Assembly (NCBI GenBank): GCA_023443625.1 | Contig: JAEZTQ010000019.1 | Coordinates: forward strand, 1-43,573 | Length of the DNA stretch: 43,573 nt | Source of the DNA: Bacillota bacterium | Lineage (GTDB): Bacteria > Bacillota_A > Clostridia > Lachnospirales > Lachnospiraceae | Direction: 5' to 3' | Part shown: one piece after another, positions 18,342 through 26,741 of the stretch | Layout of the letters: each line of letters starts with the position of its first letter | How positions within the stretch are numbered: position 1 is the stretch's first letter | Translations under genes and position numbers: made by a program | The notes under the pieces: generated by a model | Seen by the model: the letters and a program-made list of their open reading frames with translations, nothing else | What the model was told of the DNA's origin: nothing | The model's database searches: none

Positions 18342-19742
18342 TCAAAAATTGAAATACATAAACGGATTATTTAAACCATTTGATAATTGATAAACGGAAT
18401 ACCAAAATACCACGAAAAGTATTATTGTACACAAAATGCTTTTCTCATATTTCTTATACCAATTCCATGCAAAAGGCATACAAAAGAAAATACCAATGAT
18501 TATATACCACTTAAAGGAACCAAAATACTTGTTAAAATCATTTGTATTAACATTAATTCCTGGTACTAAGGCAAACATTCTGCCGAAATAAACTTTGATT
18601 TCACTGAGATTAGATATTGCAAATAACACCCAGGTCAAAGGCATAACTAGTATTAAATAGATTCTTGAAAGTATCGAATGCTTATTCAAAAGTTTACTCA
18701 AAAACAATTTTTCAATAGCTATGAGAATAAATAAAGCCAGTCCCCATAAGACAAAGTTCCAGCTTGCCCCATGCCATAGACCAGTAAATAACCAGACAAT
18801 AAGTAAATTAAATATCAACCTTATTGTTCCATTTCTATTCCCGCCAAGGGGAATATACACATAATTTTTAAACCAATTGCCAAGAGATATATGCCATCTA
18901 CGCCAAAATTCAGCAACAGATTTTGCAATGTAAGGATGATTGAAATTCTCCGGTAAGGTAAATCCAAGGATTTTTCCCACGCCAATAGCCATAAGGGAAT
19001 AGCCGTAAAAGTCAAAATATAATTGAATAGCATATCCATATGCGCCCAACCAGGCTAGGGGTGTTGATATACTTTCAAATCCAATGGTTTGCAAACCATT
19101 CCACAGAAGTGCTATTCTATCTGCTAAGAGAACCTTAAAACCCATTCCTATGGTAAACAATCTTAATCCGGCTTCCAGATCACCTAAAGATATCCTTCTA
19201 AACTTAAGTTGAAGGGATATTGCTGAGTATTTTGTAATTGGACCTGAAATCAACTGGGGAAACATGCATAGATATAAAGCTAACCTATAGATGGACTTTT
19301 CTGCTTTTATTTCCTTTCTATATACATCAATGAGATAAGATACAATCTGAAAGGTATAAAAACTAATTCCCAGTGGTAAAGCAATTTCAAAAGGAGATAT
19401 TTGTTGTCCACCAATTCCCTTGATGATTTGATTTATATTTTCTAATACAAAATTTATGTACTTAAAGAAAAATAAGAGTCCAAAATTATAGGTCAATGCT
19501 GTTAATAACAGCAACCTTTTCTTAAACTGATTACCACCTGCCTTGTCCATAGATAAGGCAAGTAAATAATTCACCATAACCGAAGCCAAAAGAAGCAATA
19601 GATACCTTGGTGCTCCGTAAGTATAAAAAATAAGACTTCCCGTTAACAAAATAATATTTTTGTATTTGTGGGGGACTAAATAATATAGAATAAGAAAAAT
19701 AGGCAAAAACCTAAAAAGAAATGTCAAACTGCTGAAAACCAT
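18342..19742 (-). CDS. MBOAT family membrane-bound O-acyltransferase (AlgI-like)
   Basis: 466 residues from ATG 19742 with GGAGG 9 nt upstream; a start at 19760 lacks one. About ten or more membrane helices and the hallmark GLWHGASWNFVLWG with the active-site His. Other family marks are LPLGISFYTFQ, QLISGPI and FWRRWHISLGNW. The family transfers acetyl or similar groups from a cytoplasmic donor to surface glycans. It precedes the SGNH partner in a two-gene unit. A DltB role is unlikely as dltA, dltC and dltD are absent. Confidence 0.93.
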   Translation of the reverse strand: MVFSSLTFLFRFLPIFLILYYLVPHKYKNIILLTGSLIFYTYGAPRYLLLLLASVMVNYLLALSMDKAGGNQFKKRLLLLTALTYNFGLLFFFKYINFVLENINQIIKGIGGQQISPFEIALPLGISFYTFQIVSYLIDVYRKEIKAEKSIYRLALYLCMFPQLISGPITKYSAISLQLKFRRISLGDLEAGLRLFTIGMGFKVLLADRIALLWNGLQTIGFESISTPLAWLGAYGYAIQLYFDFYGYSLMAIGVGKILGFTLPENFNHPYIAKSVAEFWRRWHISLGNWFKNYVYIPLGGNRNGTIRLIFNLLIVWLFTGLWHGASWNFVLWGLALFILIAIEKLFLSKLLNKHSILSRIYLILVMPLTWVLFAISNLSEIKVYFGRMFALVPGINVNTNDFNKYFGSFKWYIIIGIFFCMPFAWNWYKKYEKSILCTIILFVVFWYSVYQLSNGLNNPFMYFNF

Positions 19743-19979
19743 TGCAAATGCCCTCCACATACCTTATATACTGCCAAAAACTCATTATTATATAAAAATT
19801 ATACACTTTTTTATCAAAAAAGCTATTAATTAAGGATTAATTAGTTTTACATTTTAGTAACAATCTGAGGGTTCTAGTTCACAATTATTTAACCTTTACT
19901 TCTATATAGAATATATTCATCTTAGGGTAAAGTTAATCGTATTTTTTATGTGATAGGACATAATTTCCTATTGGGTTTA

Positions 19980-20235
19980 AGGAGTCAAAAGGTCCTCCTC
20001 AAACTTAGCTTCGTCAATATATACATGCTTGCCAGCGGGATGTAGAAACATAGTTTAGTGAGCAACTGTTATGAAGCCGTTGGTGCTTAGGCCCTGTGTT
20101 TTAGGACCTTATGCACCACTACGTGCTTCATTCAAACGAGAGTGTGTTGCGAACAAACTATGTTTTTCATCACGCAATCATACAGAGATTGTGCAAATTG
20201 ACGTAGGATATTTTCAAGAAGACCTTTTGACTCCT
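19980..20235. repeat. 256-bp imperfect palindromic element, MITE-like or structured RNA
   Basis: The ends are perfect inverted repeats (AGGAGTCAAAAGGTC at 19980-19994, its complement at 20221-20235). The match continues inward in blocks: CGTCAAT, AAACATAGTTT with GCAAC, ATGAAGC, and GGTGC..AGG..CCT near the centre. Each half is thus a diverged copy of the other and the whole can fold as one long hairpin. No protein is encoded and no clear target duplication is visible. It lies between the MBOAT unit and the terminator of the NlpC/P60 gene. Confidence 0.8.
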
Positions 20236-20247
20236 AATCCTATTGAA

Positions 20248-20290
20248 TAAAAAAAGCCCTTACGACTACCAAAAGTAATCATAAGGACTC
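20248..20290 (-). terminator. Intrinsic terminator of the NlpC/P60 gene
   Basis: On the minus strand AGTCCTTATGATTAC pairs with GTAGTCGTAAGGGCT around TTTTG, followed by TTTTTT. It begins about 9 bp past the stop codon. Confidence 0.88.
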
Positions 20291-20298
20291 ATTCTTAA

Positions 20299-21594
20299 CT
20301 AGTTAAGCACTCGTCTAACACAATGAATATCCCTGTATTTATATTGGGAGGTAATAATACCTTGTCTGGAGTTAGCTGCATGAACTATCTTGCCATTCCC
20401 TATGTATATAGCAACATGATTTACTGTACCCCTGCTGTTAGCATAGAATATCAAGTCTCCTTGTCTTAAATCACTTTCGCTAACCTTTACACCTGCGCCC
20501 TTCGCCTGCTCTCTTGAGGTTCTTGGTATCTTATATCCAAAGCCTGCGTAGATAGCCTGAGTAAATCCTGAACAGTCAGCTCCTCTGGTTAAGCTGGTTC
20601 CACCCCAGACATAAGGGTTACCAACAAATTTTAATGCATAGGATATAAGATCACTTCGTAAGGAGGAATTTGATGAGCCAGAGGAATTACTACTTGTATT
20701 TCCTGATGAATTGTCATCTGTCGCCTTATCATTCTTATCATTCTTATCGTCCTTATCCTTCTTATTCTGCTCTCTTGCAGCTTGTTCAGCTTTCCTTTCT
20801 GCTTCTTTTCTTTGGGCTTCTTTTCTTTCTGCTTCTTCCTGCACCAATCTCTCTTTACGCTCTTTCTCCGCTCGAACTGCTTCTTCCTGTCGCTTTATTT
20901 CTTCCATGGACATTGCATATTTGAATTCTACAGTAATATCAACATACTGTTTATTAACAAAACCAGTAAAATCCGAACCGGTATCATTATCACTACCTAA
21001 TAAGATTTCAACCCATTCATCATACTCATTAATAACTACATAGGACTGCAGGTATGGAACAAGGGTAAGAATCTTTGAATCTGTGTTACGTTCTTCTCTT
21101 ACTCTTAAGGTTTCCGTATTAACTGTAGCAAGCTTTGTTGCATATTTATCTACCATGGTCTCGGCCTGTTCGCCAATAGCCAGATAATTAGATGCTATGT
21201 AACCTTCTACGCTACCTGACTTAATCTTTACCCAGTCACCTTCTAATCTTTCAAGAATATCTGCTGCACATCCTCTATAGAGTCTGCCAACAATCTCATC
21301 CTCAGTAGAGGGGCTTTTTCTGATATTAACAAAACTATTTTCTTTTGCAATGGAAACACCTAAATTTGCGTAAGGTGAATTCTTTGCCTTTTCTTCTTCT
21401 ATCATTTGCATAGATGTATTATAAGCATCTTCCAATTCTTCTTCTGTTGTATTCTCTAATATAGCTGATATTCCCGCTATGCCCTGTTCTGAGGCAATAA
21501 TACTATCAGCCTTGGCGCAAATAGTTGATAAAGATAAAAACACCGCTGTTGACACAATACCAGCAGCCAGCTGTACAGCTTTATTTTTACTCAT
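20299..21594 (-). CDS. Secreted SH3-domain NlpC/P60 peptidoglycan hydrolase
   Basis: 431 residues. An N-terminal signal peptide (to about residue 30, AKA-type cleavage) leads to two bacterial SH3 domains (about residues 80-135, with NIRKSPSTEDEIVGRLYRG, and 150-220, with LRVREERNTDSKILTLVP). A charged Glu/Arg/Lys/Ala helix-prone stretch and an Asp/Asn/Ser linker (about 230-310) follow, then the C-terminal NlpC/P60 domain. Catalytic Cys is in GADCSGFTQ and His in NHVAIYIG. Such enzymes cut the gamma-D-Glu-diamino acid bond of stem peptides. It has its own near-perfect promoter and terminator, so it is monocistronic. Confidence 0.94.
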   Translation of the reverse strand: MSKNKAVQLAAGIVSTAVFLSLSTICAKADSIIASEQGIAGISAILENTTEEELEDAYNTSMQMIEEEKAKNSPYANLGVSIAKENSFVNIRKSPSTEDEIVGRLYRGCAADILERLEGDWVKIKSGSVEGYIASNYLAIGEQAETMVDKYATKLATVNTETLRVREERNTDSKILTLVPYLQSYVVINEYDEWVEILLGSDNDTGSDFTGFVNKQYVDITVEFKYAMSMEEIKRQEEAVRAEKERKERLVQEEAERKEAQRKEAERKAEQAAREQNKKDKDDKNDKNDKATDDNSSGNTSSNSSGSSNSSLRSDLISYALKFVGNPYVWGGTSLTRGADCSGFTQAIYAGFGYKIPRTSREQAKGAGVKVSESDLRQGDLIFYANSRGTVNHVAIYIGNGKIVHAANSRQGIITSQYKYRDIHCVRRVLN

Positions 21595-21708
21595 GCAATT
21601 ACCTCCTAAGTATTGCAGTAACCTAGATTACTTTGTCTTTCGATACACAATAGCCAACTGTTTCACATTATTCTAAAATATTACGAAATTATTACAACTA
21701 CCGAGATA

Positions 21709-21737
21709 ATTATAACAAATAAGACATAATGTGTCAA
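21709..21737 (-). promoter_or_regulatory. Consensus promoter of the NlpC/P60 gene
   Basis: On the minus strand TTGACA (21737-21732), 17 bp, TATAAT (21714-21709), a perfect sigma-A match. The transcript would have a leader of about 108 nt; I looked for a ydaO-type c-di-AMP riboswitch in it and did not find one. Confidence 0.82.
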
Positions 21738-21817
21738 CAAAAAAGCAGACTAAAACTGTAGAATTACAAAGTGGAAAATTCTTGAATACTCAGGCTTTTT
21801 CTCACTTATTACTTATA

Positions 21818-22735
21818 TTATAATTGGTTCAAATACTTTTCTACTGCTGTAATGGCATTTGCACCATCAGCAGCTGCGGTAATAATCTGTCTTAAGTCCT
21901 TTGTCCTCACATCTCCCGCCGCATAAATTCCAGGAATATTGGTTTCACAATTTTCTCCAGCGATAATATAACCACTCTCATCCATGGAAATAATATCCTT
22001 ATAAGTTGCGGAATTAGGTATATAACCTACTGCAATAAATATACCGGTAACCTCATAGGTAGTATTTTCTTTAGTCTTAAGATTAGTAACAACAATATTT
22101 TGTACCATTTCTTCCCCATTAATACTCTCAACTACGCTATCCCACAAAATAGTTACATTCTCAAGGGCCATAAGACGGGTAGCAATACTTTTAGCAGCTC
22201 TAAACTCATCCCTTCTATGAATTACATATACCTGTTTACATAATCTCGCAAGAAAAATTGCATCCTCCACCGCCACATCTCCGCCACCAACAACAGCAAC
22301 TGTCTTATTCTTAAAAAATGCACCATCACAGGTAGCACAATAGGATACACCCATGCCAGATAATTTGTCTTCACCCCTTACATTTAAATGCCTTGGTGCG
22401 CCGCCTGTAGCAATAATAACACTTTTGGCTCTGTAAATCTCACCCTTATCCATCTCGACAACCTTAATATCTCCATCCTGAGTAAAGCCTGTTACTTCTC
22501 CCGTTACAAAGGTCGCTCCTAACTTATCTGCATGTTCCCTAAATTTTATACTTAAATCAAATCCACCAATGCCAGGCATCCCTGGATAATTATCAACTTC
22601 AGAGGTATTGATAATCTGTCCCCCGCTTAATCCTGCCTTCTCAATTACAAGTAGCTTTAACTCTGCTCTTTTTGCATAAATAGCGGCAGCCAAACCTGCT
22701 GGTCCTGAACCGATAATAATTACATCATATATCAT
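21818..22735 (-). CDS. trxB: Thioredoxin reductase
   Basis: 305 residues from ATG 22735, with GGAGG upstream (a longer frame to 22786 has none). FAD-binding IIIGSGPAGLAAAIYA at the N terminus, redox-active CATCDGAFF with the CxxC pair, NADPH-binding VVGGGDVAVEDAIFLA, and the C-terminal FAD contact GIYAAGDVRTKDLRQ. It transfers electrons from NADPH to thioredoxin; no trxA lies next to it. The gene is divergent from the small motility gene at 22918. Confidence 0.95.
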   Translation of the reverse strand: MIYDVIIIGSGPAGLAAAIYAKRAELKLLVIEKAGLSGGQIINTSEVDNYPGMPGIGGFDLSIKFREHADKLGATFVTGEVTGFTQDGDIKVVEMDKGEIYRAKSVIIATGGAPRHLNVRGEDKLSGMGVSYCATCDGAFFKNKTVAVVGGGDVAVEDAIFLARLCKQVYVIHRRDEFRAAKSIATRLMALENVTILWDSVVESINGEEMVQNIVVTNLKTKENTTYEVTGIFIAVGYIPNSATYKDIISMDESGYIIAGENCETNIPGIYAAGDVRTKDLRQIITAAADGANAITAVEKYLNQL

Positions 22736-22917
22736 ATAAATCCTCCATTCCGCAAAAAGCACCTCGCTTTTGGGCATCAGTGCCAAATTTGCACATAATA
22801 GACATCCCTTAAAGGGAAGCCTTATTTTTATATTTTTCTTTTCTTTACTGGTAATATGTGTTATAGTGTAGATATAATATCTATAGACCTAGTCACGCAA
22901 AGGAGAAAGGGGCCCCA

Positions 22918-23094
22918 ATGAATATATCATCCTTACCAATAGTAACAAGTCCAACGATAAGCAATCCAACTATAGGCACTGCTGTCATGGCAAAGTCCTT
23001 AGATACAGCCAAAATTGCTGGGCAAAACATGATAAAAATGATGGAGATGTCTGTTAATCCAAACCTAGGTGCTAACATTGATTTAAGAGTATAA
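22918..23094 (+). CDS. YjfB-like putative motility protein (small gene)
   Basis: A 58-residue product from ATG 22918 with AAAGG/GGAG-rich sequence upstream and a TATAAT at 22873-22878. The sequence has AVMAKSLDTAKIAGQNMIKMM in its middle part (shown in part: KSLDTAKIAGQNMIKMM) and ends GANIDLRV, matching the YjfB family: a short repeat-like start, a K-x-x-LD-x-x helix and a final G-x-N-[IL]-D-[LIV]-[RK]-V tail. The family is linked to motility by association only. The organism's flagellar genes elsewhere in this window agree. It is too short for a standard gene threshold and easily missed. Confidence 0.72.
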   Translation: MNISSLPIVTSPTISNPTIGTAVMAKSLDTAKIAGQNMIKMMEMSVNPNLGANIDLRV

Positions 23095-23115
23095 TACTAT
23101 ATTAATAGAGATTTT

Positions 23116-23152
23116 AATAATGACAATGATTAAACTAATCATTGTCATTATT
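23116..23152. terminator. Bidirectional terminator-like stem-loop
   Basis: A perfect 16-bp stem (AATAATGACAATGATT with its complement) and a 5-nt loop lie between the convergent YjfB-like gene and the methyltransferase gene. The following sequence is only moderately T-rich, so termination strength is uncertain. Confidence 0.6.
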
Positions 23153-23221
23153 ATTCATATCAAGTAATATTATACACTTCATAATCATTATATAAATTTA
23201 TATATTTTCTATCTTTACTTA

Positions 23222-23812
23222 TTAATCCAACACGACTCTTCTTACAAAAGCATGAATCCATACTGTATTACTATCAGGATTTATAGCTTCGAATTTCTGT
23301 ATATTAATCAGTTCCAATTCATCATACCTTGATATTAGTTCCTTTAAAGTTCTCGTTCTATAATCTGTATAATATCTTCCATCTCTTACACCTTCAAAGT
23401 CACCATACTTAAAGGACATGAATAAGACACCGTTTATTTTTAAGCTTTTGATTACTTTCTTTAAAATGCTATCTATTTCATTGCTAGGTACATGAAGTAG
23501 TGAACTGCAAGCCCATATTCCTTCAAAAACCTCATTAAAATCCATCTCTTCAAAAGATAATTTTAATACATCTTGTCCAATATGTATACTTGCTAAATCA
23601 CACATTTCCTCAGACGCATCCATTGCAGTTACATCAAAACCACGGGAGATAAAATATGCACTATCCCTGCCTGATCCACAACCAAGATCTAACACGTTGC
23701 TTTCTTCTGGCAATAATGAAATAAAATAATCCCAGTGCACCTGCATATCAATATCTACCGTTTGCTCAAAATACTCTGCTGCATTCTGATTATAATACTC
23801 TATCGAGTCCAA
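23222..23812 (-). CDS. Class I SAM-dependent methyltransferase
   Basis: 196 residues from a TTG start at 23812 (GGAGGG 8 nt upstream). SAM-binding motif I is VLDLGCGSGRDSAYF, followed by FDVTAMDAS (motif II acidic residue) and ACSSLLHVP (motif III/IV). It is a small stand-alone Rossmann methyltransferase, similar in outline to TehB/UbiE-type enzymes. Substrate cannot be told. It is a single-gene unit between convergent and divergent neighbours. Confidence 0.87.
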   Translation of the reverse strand: MDSIEYYNQNAAEYFEQTVDIDMQVHWDYFISLLPEESNVLDLGCGSGRDSAYFISRGFDVTAMDASEEMCDLASIHIGQDVLKLSFEEMDFNEVFEGIWACSSLLHVPSNEIDSILKKVIKSLKINGVLFMSFKYGDFEGVRDGRYYTDYRTRTLKELISRYDELELINIQKFEAINPDSNTVWIHAFVRRVVLD

Positions 23813-23977
23813 TTATATATCCCTCCTCTTTTCAAACAAGCTTATTATAACAAATTACCAATAATAATTCCACTACTTTTCAATAATCATAAATAGTATC
23901 TCCCTAAAAAAATACTATATAAATTGGCAGATAAATGTTATACTCATCATATCTAGTATAAAAGTGAGGCAATTATT

Positions 23978-24688
23978 ATGTACAGCTTTCAAAGCAGAGT
24001 TCGATACAGTGAAATCAATCATCAACATGAGGCAATGCAATGCTCTTCCATTATAAACTATTTTCAGGACTGTAGTACTTTTCAATCCGAAGATTTAAAT
24101 CGTGGGTTATCCTATCTACAAACCAAACATAAGGTATGGCTTCTTAACAGCTGGCAGCTTAATATACTATCCCCCGCCAGACTTGGAGACTTAATCACTG
24201 TAGGAACCTGGGCTTACAATTTTAAAGGATTCTATGGTTACCGTAATTTTATAATGAAGGACGAGCAAGACAAAGTATTGGCTGTTGCCAATTCCTTGTG
24301 GGTTTATGTTGATACAGAAACAGGAAAACCTTCAAGAATTCCCGACAATCCAGGTTACGAACTGGAACCTCCTTATCCAATGGAATATGCACCGCGAAAA
24401 GTTGAATTTCCTGATAATTTTGAAACATTACCTTCTTTTCATGTAAAAAAATCTAATATTGATTCGTATAATCATGTTAATAATGGGCAATACATTACGA
24501 TGGCAGAGGAATATTTACCAGATACCTTCTTTGTAAAACAAATGCGAGTGGAGTATCGGACACAGGCCCTATTAGGAGATATTATCTATCCTCTTCTATC
24601 GAAAGAAGATGATTGTATTAAGATAGTACTAGCCCATGAAGACCATTCCCCCTATGCGATAGTAGAATTTAGAAGTGATATAAGATAA
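23978..24688 (+). CDS. Acyl-ACP thioesterase
   Basis: 236 residues with two hotdog-fold halves, as in FatA/FatB-like bacterial acyl-ACP thioesterases. The first half contains NYFQDCSTFQSEDL and VWLLNSWQL; the second contains the conserved VKKSNIDSYNHVNNGQYI with the Asn and His expected at the active site. It releases free fatty acids from acyl carrier protein. The cvfB-like gene follows 18 bp downstream on the same strand, suggesting co-transcription. The length matches the bacterial family. Confidence 0.9.
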   Translation: MYSFQSRVRYSEINHQHEAMQCSSIINYFQDCSTFQSEDLNRGLSYLQTKHKVWLLNSWQLNILSPARLGDLITVGTWAYNFKGFYGYRNFIMKDEQDKVLAVANSLWVYVDTETGKPSRIPDNPGYELEPPYPMEYAPRKVEFPDNFETLPSFHVKKSNIDSYNHVNNGQYITMAEEYLPDTFFVKQMRVEYRTQALLGDIIYPLLSKEDDCIKIVLAHEDHSPYAIVEFRSDIR

Positions 24689-24706
24689 TTATAGAAAGGA
24701 TAGAAT

Positions 24707-25543
24707 ATGATAGAATTAGGAAAATATCAATTACTTGAAGTGGTGAAAAAAACTGATTTTGGCTACTATTTAGCTGAAATAAATACGGACAAAAAAAATA
24801 CTGTACTCCTGCCTATCAAGGAAGCACCTGAAGGCACAAAAACAGGAGATACCCTCACTGTTTTTATCTATAAGGACTCTGAGGATAGAATCATTGCTAC
24901 TACCGCTAAAGTCCCCCTTACCTTAGGTGGACTAGCTGTCTTAACAATAAAAGAAGTAAGCAGTATAGGAGCTTTTTTGGATTGGGGACTTATGAAAGAC
25001 CTTTTTCTTCCCTTTAAGGAACAAACCAGGACTTTAGCAGAAGGTGATCAGGTGTTAGTATCTCTTTATGTAGACAAAAGTGATCGTCTTTGTGCAACAA
25101 TGAAAGTCTACGATATGCTCTCCACCCACTCAGAGTACAAAAAAGATGATATAGTAACTGGGATTGTATATGATGAAATCGAAGCCTTTGGCCTTTTTGT
25201 CGCAGTTGATTATAAGTATTCAGCTATGCTAGCAAAAAATGAAGTATTTAACCATATAAAGATCGGTGATACCATCCAAGGACGGGTTATAAGCGTACGC
25301 CCTGATGGCAAATTAAACTTAAGCCTTCGGGAAAAATCTCATATACAAATGGATACTGATTCAGAAATGATAATAAATAAGCTTAAGACTGCAGGAGGTT
25401 TTTTACCTTTTAATGATAATTCAAATCCAGAGGATATTAAAAGGGAATTTAGAATTAGTAAAAATGCATTTAAAAGAGCCCTTGGCAGATTATACAAAAC
25501 AGGTGTAATCAAAATCACCGATGAAGGTATTCGGTTAATTTAA
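24707..25543 (+). CDS. cvfB: CvfB-type S1 RNA-binding protein
   Basis: 278 residues with three S1-like OB domains and a C-terminal winged-helix part: region 1 near residues 1-60, S1 with SIGAFLDWGLMKDLFLPFKE (about 85-105), S1 with EAFGLFVAVDYKYSAMLAKN (about 160-180), and an ending winged helix (FRISKNAFKRALGRLYKTG). This order is that of CvfB, an RNA-binding regulator first known from Staphylococcus virulence work. AGAAAGGATAGAAT precedes the ATG. It is likely in an operon with the thioesterase. Confidence 0.88.
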   Translation: MIELGKYQLLEVVKKTDFGYYLAEINTDKKNTVLLPIKEAPEGTKTGDTLTVFIYKDSEDRIIATTAKVPLTLGGLAVLTIKEVSSIGAFLDWGLMKDLFLPFKEQTRTLAEGDQVLVSLYVDKSDRLCATMKVYDMLSTHSEYKKDDIVTGIVYDEIEAFGLFVAVDYKYSAMLAKNEVFNHIKIGDTIQGRVISVRPDGKLNLSLREKSHIQMDTDSEMIINKLKTAGGFLPFNDNSNPEDIKREFRISKNAFKRALGRLYKTGVIKITDEGIRLI

Positions 25544-25563
25544 TTACACCTGACAATTGATCT

Positions 25564-25989
25564 TTATATTTCTTTTTTATTATGTTTATCTAAGAAACGC
25601 ATTTTTGATTCTTCACGGGCTGTTTTCTGTTTTATAGCCGGTTTATTTTCTTCCGGATATAATTCAGATAGGCCCTTTGCTAGTCTATCCTTGCAAGATT
25701 TACAGTAGCGTCCTGTTTTAATTATTACTCCACAGCCCTCGCATTCCAAACCTATCATGGAATCATCAGCAAAGGCCAGTCTTTCTTCACGTATCCACTG
25801 TTTGATTTGACTAATGGATACTTCCATCACTTCAGAAACTTCCTGCATTCCAACCCTTGGGTGGTCATAAACATATTCCTTAACTTCTTCAAATTTAACA
25901 TCTAATGCTGTAATACACGATGGGCACAGGGGTGCTCCCGTCATATAATTAAATAATCTTCCACAACCTCTACAGTTTCTTACATCCAT
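25564..25989 (-). CDS. yvyF: YvyF-like flagellar operon protein
   Basis: 141 residues. An N-terminal zinc-ribbon-like pair (CRGCGRLF and CPSC), a middle helix-turn-helix-like part (VGMQEVSEVMEVSISQIKQW), and a second four-cysteine cluster (CEGCG and CKSC). This is the TIGR03826/YvyF pattern seen next to comF and flagellar genes. The function is not settled; a regulatory role linked to motility is assumed. It lies 12 bp after comF in the same unit, matching the B. subtilis comFC-yvyF order, but flgM does not follow here. Confidence 0.88.
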   Translation of the reverse strand: MDVRNCRGCGRLFNYMTGAPLCPSCITALDVKFEEVKEYVYDHPRVGMQEVSEVMEVSISQIKQWIREERLAFADDSMIGLECEGCGVIIKTGRYCKSCKDRLAKGLSELYPEENKPAIKQKTAREESKMRFLDKHNKKEI

Positions 25990-26001
25990 ATGTATCTCCT
26001 C

Positions 26002-26724
26002 CTAAAAGCCTTTTCCTATGCATAATACAAGAAAATATACACTTGCTATACCCTTTAACTTTAATACATTGGTACAAGCTTCTATTGTACTACCCGTTGT
26101 ATAGATATCATCAACCAATAATACTCTATTAATCTTCTTGTTACAGTGGTTCAACTCCTTCTCATTAAACATAAAAGCCTCGCACAAATTACGCAATCGT
26201 TCTTTATCACTTAACTTTTTTTGAGGTAAGGTTTTTTTGTCTCTGATAAGAAGCTGTGATAAGACCGTAATGCCCAGTTCTTTTCCTAATCCTCTGGCTA
26301 GAATATCTGCTTGATTATAGCCACGTTCCGATTTCTTACTCCTGTGAATAGGAATAGGCACAATAGCGTCAAGATCCATTTTTATAATTGTTTTTCCATA
26401 GAGTCGTACCATCTCTTCAATGTAAAATTTTGAATATTCTTTTTTATTATGATATTTAAATGCCGCAATGGAATGTCTCATGGCGTCATTATATACCCAT
26501 AAAGCATATCCCCTATCAAAATCATATTTCTTATGTTCGCAATCATTGCAATATTCTTTTTCACTTAACTCTAAAGGTTTACTACATTTCATGCATCTAG
26601 GCTCGTTAATATAGGGTAGCTTCAACCTGCAGGTAGGGCATATTAAATCACCCTTGGGTATAACAATCTCCGCACATATTGGGCATCGTACGGGATAAAT
26701 AATATCAATAATAGCTTGAAACAA
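26002..26724 (-). CDS. comFC: ComF family phosphoribosyltransferase-like protein
   Basis: 240 residues. The N terminus has two CxxC pairs forming a double zinc ribbon (CPICAE, CPTC, CMKC, CNDC). The rest is a type-I phosphoribosyltransferase fold with the PRPP-binding loop VLLVDDIYTTGST. ComFC is needed for DNA uptake in naturally competent Firmicutes; no comFA helicase is adjacent. It lies between a nucleotidyltransferase gene (17 bp upstream) and yvyF (12 bp downstream). The gene alone does not prove competence. Confidence 0.92.
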   Translation of the reverse strand: MFQAIIDIIYPVRCPICAEIVIPKGDLICPTCRLKLPYINEPRCMKCSKPLELSEKEYCNDCEHKKYDFDRGYALWVYNDAMRHSIAAFKYHNKKEYSKFYIEEMVRLYGKTIIKMDLDAIVPIPIHRSKKSERGYNQADILARGLGKELGITVLSQLLIRDKKTLPQKKLSDKERLRNLCEAFMFNEKELNHCNKKINRVLLVDDIYTTGSTIEACTNVLKLKGIASVYFLVLCIGKGF

Positions 26725-26741
26725 CTTAAACTCCTATTCTA

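Noticed and set aside
21595..21702. NlpC/P60 leader as a c-di-AMP (ydaO) riboswitch
   Set aside because: This gene type is often under that switch, but the leader is short and lacks the conserved GGGGA/GCC-type blocks.
22895..22912. CACGCAAAGGA-like sequence resembling the start of a c-di-GMP-I riboswitch before the YjfB-like gene
   Set aside because: Only the opening block is present; the tetraloop-receptor arms and the second conserved block are missing and the ATG follows directly.
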